DNA of 64,000 nucleotides, from the NCBI GenBank assembly GCA_014281115.1, contig JACONQ010000008.1, positions 248,001 to 312,000 on the forward strand. The letters run 5' to 3'. The notes beneath the pieces are model-generated. The model saw only the letters and a program-made list of their open reading frames with translations, ran no database searches and was not told the DNA's origin. This document shows, piece after piece, positions 55,701 to 64,000 of the stretch. The number at the start of each line of letters is the position of its first letter. The first letter of the stretch is position 1. This DNA is from Laburnicola sp. R22_1 (taxonomy: Eukaryota; Ascomycota; Dothideomycetes; Pleosporales; Didymosphaeriaceae). Position numbers and translations under genes: made by a program.

Positions 55701-57912
55701 AGATCCATCGTGATATAACACATCGTCAACATACAGTTAAGGATAATATTAAGGATTAAGAAGAAGAGGCTACTAGGCCAGATGATACTAAAGAGCAGAT
55801 TTAACAGGAGGCCTATAAAGGATTACTCACACCCCAAGAGACACTAGTACCTAGCACTTATAATTATTCTTAACTAAAAGGCTAAAGAGAGATTGCTTTT
55901 GGAGATACTGCGCTAAACCGCTATTAGAATAACGCTCCAAGACGGACAAACCCTAATATTGCTGCAGACAATATCGTTCTAGGGTCCTATTGTTAGGGAG
56001 GTGGTAGAGGAGACAATACGCCTAGGGACCATTTTAGTACGCACGCTTCTCTGTACTAGCAAACGTTTGCTACGGCAATCATGCAACTGCCCCCAAATAA
56101 AGAGTTGAAGGTTCACCGTGTTTAACTGCCGCCGCCACCAAAGAACTAGGCTAAGGTCAAATCCCGCCCTAATACTAATAAGTAGTTCGCTGCTGCGGAC
56201 AAGAAGATTAAGGAGCAGCTTCACAAAGGTGTATTTAAGAAAGTGAAAGATAATGTAAAGGAGCACCTAGATGCTAAGACCCTGCCGCTAATGTGGGTTT
56301 TCACGTACAAGTTCGATGCTAATGGCTACTTAACTAGCTACAAAGCTTGACTAGTTATGAGAGGAGATTTGCAGACGACTTAGGATAATACCTACGCAGC
56401 CACCCTCGCGGCTTAAACACTCCGCTTCCTTATCGCTATTTTATGCGCCTTTAGACTCCTTGCCTACTAGTACGATGTTAAGAATGCTTTCGTACTGGCC
56501 TAACGCGTACCTGGCCTAGGCAATATGATGCGACTACTACGATCTGGACTCCAGATAGGTTCTAAGACAGACTAGGCAATATGCTTAAGCACTCTAGGCT
56601 TAACGCGTATCCTTTTCCACAAAGGCGATCAACAATATTATTAACAGTTTCAACGCAAGTTCACAAAACAATACAAGACACAAAGCTTAGAAGAACTACG
56701 CTAGTTTCTAGGGATACGCATTATTAGAGACTATGCGAAAGGCAAAGTCTAGATAATCCAAGACTTCTACATCGCAAAAGTCTGCCACAACCACAATCTC
56801 CTTTAGGGCAGCCGACACCCTAAGGTCCCTCTGCGCGAGTCTTATCTCCCCCCAAGTACAGATAAACCTAACGCGGAGCGCACCCGCCTATATTAGATCC
56901 TAGTTAGATGCCTTGGCTTTATCTTATATTTCACCCAGCCTAACGTGGCAAAAGCGCACTTGATACTTGCCCACTATCTAAACAATCTAAGCCAAAAGCA
57001 TCTTGCTGCTATTAAGTCTGTGTGGCAATACTTATACGACTTCCGATTCTGAGCAATTAGAGCAACAACAGCACGCTCTAAGAACGCCAACTACATCAGT
57101 CAAATTGACAATAAGGAAGCTAAGGAGTTGTTGTTCTTTGGTGCCTCTAATGCCGCGTTTGCTAACAATCCTAATACTGCTTAAAGCTTATTCGCCTATG
57201 TGTTTAAGCTCTACAGTATGGTCATTAATTAAAAGGCAAAAATTATAAGATCTGTTACCAAATCAACTACTAAGGCCGAACTGTTTGCCCTGTTAACTAC
57301 TGGCACTAAGTTATCCTGGTGGATAAACACCTTTGAAGCTATTAGGTTTAATCTAGAGGTTCGACCTACGTTGTACTGTGATAACCAGCAAACAGTCTCT
57401 ATCGCCAACAAGGACAAAGAAAAGCTCAACACAAAGCTTAGACATATCAAAGTACATCAGATGTGGATCCGCGAGCAAGTTAAAGCCGGGAACATTAATG
57501 TTACCTAGATAGGAACTGCTAATATGCCCGCTAATAGATTAACAAAGTCTCTCTCTGATAGTAGCAAGCACAAGCGATTCTTACAGCAATTAGGAATAAC
57601 CGATATCCACTAATAAGTTATTAGTTTAGAGGATAAGTTTGTCACATCTATTGTTACCTAATAGAGTTCTTTCTAGGGAGGTGCCCTGGAGGCCCTCTAT
57701 TCACTCATTTTGCTTTGTTATACTTTACAGCACTCCGCTACCTTTGTGCTATAGAAGGTATGTTAGTGTGGAGTACGATATCACATAATACCACCAACCT
57801 AATATAGACTAGTTGCTAATCACGATTCTGCTACTTAAGCAGTTTCTCTATTCAGCTTGTTATAATCAACTCAGTCTCTTATTCCTAATTGCTACCCTAC
57901 TTATCCCTTACA
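52772..57912 (+). mobile_element. Innermost Ty1/copia element (5141 bp)
   Basis: 152-bp LTRs 52772-52923 and 57761-57912, both TGTTAGTGTGG...CCCTTACA, differing by C/T and G/A changes. AATTA is duplicated on both sides (52767-52771, 57913-57917). Coding lies on the plus strand, opposite to its host element. Confidence 0.95.
52924..57620 (+). pseudogene. gag-pol of the innermost copia, RIP-damaged
   Basis: Gag ends with a zinc motif CICGEQHLFKQCSY (about 53900-53945). The protease region shows WILDPGSNLYITNH (about 54255-54300). An integrase part follows (MLAHAGQRAVKHLEQAVDS near 54730-54785, KPSLAHIDVIS-like near 55390-55425). Reverse transcriptase shows MWVFTYKFDANGYLTSYKA (56290-56345) and YDVKNAFVLA (56470-56500). 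RNase H shows STTKAELFALLTTGTKLSWW (57255-57325), YCDNQQTVSIAN and KLRHIKVHQMWIREQV (57430-57480). Frequent TAG/TAA, many at former CAG/CAA/TGG codons. Confidence 0.92.
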
Positions 57913-60900
57913 AATTAGTAGCCTTACACTAGACTAATATACGTCCTTCTGCCTATTCTTGTCTTAGCCAATGCTAGTAAGTGTTAACGTGGCGTAGTTT
58001 TGTGAATAGCTTGTCCTTATCCTTAGTAATAATCCCTACTGTCTGTAGGTTATTGTAGTAGATCGCTAACGTAGTCTCTAGGTTAAAGTTAATATTCTTA
58101 AAGAGTTAATTCCAAGCTTAAAGCTCGCTAGCAGCTGTTAATAGAGCTAGAAGCTCTGCTTTAGTAGTTAACTTCGTAACTAAGCGTTATAGAGTCGCTT
58201 TCTAATTAATAGGCATGCTATAAAGCACAAATAGGTATCTCTAAGAGCTCCGCCTAGTCTCTAAGTTGTCTGCAAAAGCTGCGTCTAATGCTCTATAGAA
58301 TAGTGGTTCTCTATTAGCTAGTCTTGCACCCCCTAAGCTTAAGCTTAAGTAGATAGCTTGACTACTAGTGTCTCCTTAAGCTCCTATAGCTAACCTCTTT
58401 GTCCCAACTAGATACTTCCACATATAATATACTGCGCTAACATACTTCTGTCCTAGATTCTATAGGTAACAAGATAGTTCTAAGTGAGCATATACGACGT
58501 CTGGCTGTGTGTACATCGCTATGTAGGCTAGCGATCCAACAAGTTCTTAATAGAGTTTCGTACGCTGATCCTCTGGCTCTTCTGTGCTTAGGCAAAGATG
58601 GCCATCTGCTAGCGGTACTGCTAGGTATCTTATGCTTGTGATATTGTACTTCTTCGCCACCTTGTCTATAAAGCTGTCTTAGAGCAGCCATATCCGCTTC
58701 TACTCATAGTCTTAAATAACTTGTATGCCTAGGAACTACTTTAGCTCTCCTAGGTATTGTGTGTTATAGATTGCTCTTAGCTATCTGTTAAATAGACGGT
58801 ATACGTCTTAATTGCTGCGGGATACAGCTACCACTATATTATTAACAAAGAAGAAGATAATAAGCTGGTTACTGCTATATAGATAGGGCACTCCAGGCAC
58901 CTGTCTTAGTCCCATCTTCTTAAGCGTTGCAGTGAGATGCTTGTACCATAGTTGCGGCGCGTTACGGAGTCCGTATAGAGCGCGCTTAAGCTCTAGCAGT
59001 TTTCTAAGTTCTTTATCGTATCCTTCTGGACAGCGTACGTAGGTAAGTCGATCGAGCTCCGCATTGAGAAAGGCATTAAGTACATCGTACTGGTATAGAT
59101 CTAGGTCGAAGGCTGCTGCCAGGGCGATAAGGCATTGGAAGATCTTCGCAGCCAGTGTAGCTGCGTATGTGTCGCCCTAGTCTTGCTGCAGATCTCCTCA
59201 GACAACTAGTTGAGCTTTGAATTTGTAGAGGTATCCATCTTTGTTAAACTTGTACGAGAATACCTATATAAGTGGTAGCACCTTAGCATCTACTTGCTTA
59301 GCGAGCTCTATAGCTCTTCTAAAGCATTTATAGTTAATAACACTGTTAATCTTAACTCTACTTGCCTTCTTAAACTTAGCACTAAATAGGTGACAATCTA
59401 GATCCTTCTACCTCTTTAGCTCTAGTGGCAGCTAATTATAATGTAGTTAAGTCTTTGGCGCCTCGCTAAGTAGCTTTGCTAGTGCTATAGGGTTAATATA
59501 GGCAGCGAATATTACTAGATATGTGCCAAAGCTCTTTAGCTTCCAACTTCGCTTACCCTCTATTACGTTCTTCTATAATAGTTAACTAGCAATCTCCTCT
59601 TATCGCTTTATATTGTTTGTTGTTTAATTTAGCTCTTTTCTCTCTAGAGCTAGAACGTAGCCTTTCCCCCAGCCTGTGTTGTCTAGTAACTGGCGCAGTC
59701 CGTGCTTCTCTAGCGTCTCTTCTAGAGTTATAAGAGCTAGTTAAGTATTCTTAATCTTAGCCTTAGATTTAGAGTTAAACTTAAGCTCTAGCTTAGGCTT
59801 ATAGAAATAGTCTTCTAGTGTAGATAGCTAATTAATTAATATGTCGCTGTAATTAGGCGTCTCCTTAATATTAAGCACCTCTGCTGCCTTACAAATATAA
59901 CTCTTCTCTACGTACTTTTCTTACTTATTATAGAGCTTGCCTTGTAGAAAGATAACGTCTTAGGTTTGTATAACTTGTTCAATTGTTAGTAACCATACTC
60001 AAAATATATTAGTTAAATCAAAGCCTACTAGGTAGCTAATTAGAGCTCGAGATTCGAGCTTGTCTCCCCTAGGTAGCTTCTCGTTAAGCACATACGCTCT
60101 CGCTCTAGTCACCTTAAGGTAAGCGACTAATGGCTTCACTCCCTTGACTTTAGTGTATGGGCATTCCCATCGTATCGCTTCGGTTAATGTACGATTGAGT
60201 AGATATATAGCTAATATAACGCACTCGTTAGCGTACGCCTTTAGTAGGCCTGCGTGTAGGCGTATAGCTCTGCCTTAAATTATAATAGATTTGCCTGCGC
60301 GTTTGATGGCTCCGCTCTAAGCTTCTATAGCTCTAGCCTTAATAGCAATTCTAAGATCTCTACAGAGCTCTAGCAGCTTAACATATCCAGTCTCTATGTC
60401 TAGCCTTATAATAATAACTTAACTCTAGAATTGTCGCTTTATCTTGGCTAGTAATCGCTTAAAAACCTTTATTAGAGTAGCCTTTGTCTTATCTAGTATA
60501 TAGCATTCTTTATACCACTTTGTGTATTAATTAAAAGTATAAAATAGGTATTAATCGCTATTATAGCAGCGCTCTTCTCGCTCTAGGAGCTATATTAGAT
60601 CTATGCTAATACGCTTAAACAGTTAAGTTGCTAGTTCTTAAGGTAGCCTTTAACTAATAATCTTTGTTAGCTTTAACTATATATACGTCTTATAGTCCTT
60701 TTACTTTAGTGCTTAGCTATCTATAATATATAGGCCTTTAATATTCTTAGGCAGGTACTTAATCGCCTCTCTGCTAGTGTAATCCTATATAATATATGCT
60801 TTCTCTATAGTTAACTACAATAGCTTCTTAGGCTTATATAAAGGCTTCTTGCGGGCGTGTGCTAAGACTACAAGTAGAGGGCTAGTGTCTAGTCTCTTTA

Positions 60901-63900
60901 TACCTTTAGCGTCTATTAACTAGTGTCCACTAGTATAGTTAAGCTTGTAAATAACATTCTTCTAGCTCTTCTAGTATAAGCAGTCTCGTCCTAAGTTAAA
61001 ATAAATGCCTATTAATTAATAGCGTAACAGGCTAATAATATTAGTAAGAAATCCTAGGACATATGTAACGTATATAAGCTCTATTTACTTTGTGCCTTTA
61101 GGCGTGTTAATAAGTAGGATAACATCTTCCCACTTATATATTAATAGCTCTTAATCTCTAGCCTTAATAACTTTATCTATCCTATTAGCTTGCTTTTTTT
61201 AACTATAGGCTTTGCTGTTAGTGATATGTGTGTTTAATTCTAGATTAAGAATCTATCGATTAATTAGACTTGGCTTAACTATCTGCTTACTCGCGTAGTT
61301 AGAGCTTATAGTAAGTTGCAATATATAACTATTTAGCGTGTTAAGTGTAGGACTATAATTATCAAACTGTTAAGGTGCTGTTAAGACTATAGGCGCTGCT
61401 AGTTCTGCCTAGTCTCTAGTATTTATCGCGCTCCTATTCGCTTTAAGTGCTGCCTTTATAGCTCCTCTAAATAATAATTAGCTTGCTATAGCCTTATTAA
61501 ATCGTTCTTATATCTTAGGTTTAGGTATCTATCCTTAAGGCTTGCCCTTCACTTCCAGATACTAGCAGTCCTTAAATTAATAATTGAGACCACATATACA
61601 CTTAGGCTTCTTATCTTAAGTCTTTTCTTTCTTCTCTATTGCCTGTGGCTTATTAGTGCTAATCCCTAGTGTGGCAAAGGTGCTAAGTAATAACGCTACT
61701 AGTCTTATTAAACGCTAGTACATAGTAAATTAAGCGATAAGGTTGTGTATACTCTTATTAGCCTATCCCTAGATTTGTGCTTTAAATAGATTGGCTTGCT
61801 AAGTAGTTGCCTATGTGTTGTTAAGTCCTTTAACTGCGAGTAGAAAATCGCGCTGTGCTTGCGGCGATATTACGTTAGGTAGGTTCGCTGCCTCGCATAG
61901 ACGTATAATATATAGCCACTTATCTAGCTAGGTATTAATATTATTGCGGGTTTAGCTCTGCAATTGCCAATACTTTGCTAGAAGCTGCAGCTCCCTCTTA
62001 GCTATTAATAGGCAGAGGTGCTTCTTAAGCCTCTTTAATTAAGCGTACGCTGTATTGTCGCTCTGGATTAGATGTATATAGCGATAGCTAATTGTTCTGC
62101 TAATCTTCTAGGTAAAGTTGTCTAACGCTTTCCTCTTAATCGTATATCTAGCCAAGACTTAATTATAGCCTCTCTTCGCCTACTAGTATTACTAGAACTT
62201 CTTAGTTATTATGTCTTTTAGCACAACACTAGTATCCTACTCTGTCCCCTTATAGTAGTGCTCTAGTATTATAGGCACTAGCTTCTTAAGCTATTTAAGT
62301 GCCGCCTTGTTAAGATCTAGGTTAACTATAGGCTAGAGGTAATTTCAATTCGCGCTATCCTTAAGTAGGAAGATCTATTCTTTCTAGTCTGCTAGCTTCT
62401 TAAGTATAACTGTTGTCCTTGTAACTAGTCCATCTAGCTTAATTGTAGGCATCTTGCTCTATTGGCTCCTAGAGGGGCTCTTTGGTACGGAACGCGTGCT
62501 CGAGGCTTAGTAAGGTAGCTTAGTAACATAGCTCTATTAATAGCTTGTTAATAGCTCCTTAGCAGCTTATTAGTACGTGCAGTAGCAACAGCGATTGAAG
62601 TTAATAGCCAGATGCTTAGTAGCTATAGTAGTTAAAGTTGATAGCCGGGCTTATAACTATGGGCGGGCAGGCATATAAGGACAATAAGCTGTATTGCTAT
62701 TTGTAGAAAAGAGAGTAGAGTAAGAAGTCTACTAAGAAAGAAAGGAGAGTGTAAGAGCTTTATCTTAAGGGTAGTAGTCTGTGCACCTAAATAGAACCTT
62801 CTACACACACCACCTCTAACGTAAGTCACGTGGCTACACTTTTTAATAGAGATGCGGAGTAGTGTAGTCTGTAGAGTAGTGCAGTGCTAGGTCCTGGGAG
62901 TAATGTAGGTATGCGAGGCACTAATATGCAGCTACTAAGTGTTTAGGGCCAGGATTAGTAAGGAATTTAGCCAATTTTAAATAAGCTTTGGCGATATCTA
63001 GACGTGTAGCACTAGCGGCGTAGCTAATAGATCTAACTATCTGGGAGTAACAATAAGATGCGTCCTTGTTCTTAGACTCTATTAATGGTACAAGCTCCTT
63101 AAAAGGTAGAGGTAAAGTAGGTGCCTTAGTCTAGGACAACTTTTAAGGTGCTAGGTATTTGGCGTAGATTTTCTAGATGTAGTTATATTGTAATAACTAA
63201 AGATAACTATTGTCGCGGTCTCTGTGTGTGGTAATACTATAGAAAGTAGAGTTCTCTTAGCCTTACAAGTTGATAATTTTATACTATTTAATAAGCTTGC
63301 GTTTAAAGGCGTTAAGAAAGGATAAATAACCTAGAAGGGCCATAGTAATAATGTTGTCCACATAAAAGAAGACGATAATGCGATTATCTCTCTATAGACA
63401 GGGTGCATTAAGTACTAGTAATAGACTAAAGCTCTTAAGTGTAGTTGTAAAGTCTTCGTACCAGAGTAGTGGTGACGTCTTAAGACTATAAAGGGCGCGA
63501 TAAAGTTGCTAGTAGTGCCCGCTATTATAATTAAAGTAGGCGGCAATTGCCATAAGAGCGCAGAATATTTATATAGTAAGAGTAGTAGTATAGATATTAC
63601 TTATAATAGTCTATAAGTCTCCTCTTATAACAATTCTTGCTTTAAACTTAGCTAGATAGCCTTAATTAAATTTGTATATAAAGACCCACATAAGTGGCAA
63701 GACTTTAGTGCTTAGAGGGAGCTCTAAGAGCAGAATTTTAGTGTATGTCTCCTTTCTAGCAATAGTATTTAGCTCCTTCTTTGCAGCTGCCATAAAGCCT
63801 TCTCTAAACTATATAGGGAGTTTTAGAACATTATTCTAAAATTAAGGTAGGGGCAGAAGCTGGTCTCTGTGGACTCGCCGTGATAGTGCGATTAATTAGG

Positions 63901-64000
63901 GCACTTTGTCTAGTAGTAAGGCCGACGCGAACGTGTTCTAATAAGTCTAAATAGTGTTGGCAGCAGAATTTTGTGTGCGTTTAGGCAACACGTTAGTAGT

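Larger units (their letters stand above)
52383..62838 (-). mobile_element. Ty1/copia element (about 5.3 kb) split by another copia
   Basis: 181-bp LTRs 52383-52563 and 62658-62838, starting (minus) TGTAGCYAYRTRACTTACG. CTTTT is duplicated on both sides (52378-52382, 62839-62843). The polypurine complement CACCCCCCTAGCTGCGG follows the left LTR. Subtracting the inner element and its duplication leaves 5310 bp. Minus-strand pol: RNase H about 57950-58250, reverse transcriptase (LIIFFFVNNI near 58840-58870), and gag zinc motif PKCICGLNY near 61575-61610. It is riddled with stops. Long frames over both LTRs (52348-52566, 62632-62829) are LTR sequence, not genes. Confidence 0.92.
50490..64000 (-). 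mobile_element. Outer Ty1/copia element (3' LTR and pol), interrupted at 52383 and running off the window
   Basis: A 3' LTR in minus orientation ends at about 50652 (GCAGTCTTACA) followed by the polypurine complement CACCCCCTTTAG. RNase H residues lie near 51950-52330 (SLQDYIFFLFSSLIN, IKLTTKAKLISL). Across the inserted copia the pol continues at 62844: LDIAKAYLKLAKFLTNPGPK (about 62930-63000), LVPLIESKNKDASYCYSQIV (about 63020-63080) and FYVDNIITMALL (about 63340-63380). The LTR start (about 50490) is approximate. About 1.2 kb of non-coding DNA separates RNase H from the LTR. Many stops. Confidence 0.75.

Noticed and set aside
52348..62829. Pair of similar 65-72 residue minus-strand frames at 52348-52566 and 62632-62829, possible paralogous small genes
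   Set aside because: They lie over the two LTRs of the same copia element; similarity comes from the LTR pair.

Overview
The window is nuclear DNA of a filamentous ascomycete, most likely a dothideomycete of the Pleosporales type. The evidence is short (49-100 bp) GT-AG introns, typical Pezizomycotina gene families, and a two-compartment layout. A GC-balanced gene island (about 8.4-37.99 kb) lies between AT-rich, TpA-rich blocks (1-8.4 kb and 38-64 kb). Those blocks consist of transposons full of C-to-T / G-to-A changes and TAA/TAG stops, the signature of repeat-induced point mutation (RIP). The lineage call rests on overall resemblance, not on a database search.

Left AT-rich block: the 3' end of a Ty1/copia element with its LTR, a copia gag remnant, a complete but dead Tc1/mariner-type element (2745-3914), several tandem repeats (46-bp, 10-bp and 116-bp units), and long stretches of AT-rich decay.

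Gene island, in order: a kynurenine aminotransferase-like enzyme (-, spliced mitochondrial leader); an NHA/Sod2-type Na+/H+ antiporter (+, five exons); a little-damaged pogo/Fot1-type DNA transposon with 66-bp terminal inverted repeats; an Mgs1/WRNIP1-type AAA ATPase (+); a Zn(II)2Cys6 transcription factor (+); a repeat-rich intergenic region; a short-chain dehydrogenase (-); a TPR/SET-domain protein (+); a small two-exon cysteine-containing secreted protein (-, effector-like); a Ser/Pro-rich secreted protein with a Cys-rich tail, built partly from duplicated exons (-); and a 1071-residue adenylation-thiolation-reductase (NRPS-like) enzyme (-) ending at the compartment border. Exon structures were worked out by hand from splice signals and reading-frame continuity. 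The genes look like independent housekeeping and accessory genes; no biosynthetic cluster is apparent.

Right AT-rich block: two nests of transposons whose boundaries can be read to the base from target-site duplications. Nest 1 (38492-46672) is a second, RIP-mutated copy of the pogo-type element, holding two solo LTRs and a 122-bp-TIR element with 10-bp target duplication, which in turn holds a full-length copia. Removing the insertions gives 1871 bp, against 1872 bp for the copy in the gene island. Nest 2 (about 50.5 to beyond 64 kb) is a copia inside a copia inside a copia. Between the nests lies a second pogo-like family.

I found no tRNA, rRNA or CRISPR array. The most unusual items are the base-exact transposon stratigraphy, the exon-duplicated secreted protein with a GC-AG intron, the cryptic small secreted protein, and a coding-like duplicated segment flanking the SET gene.
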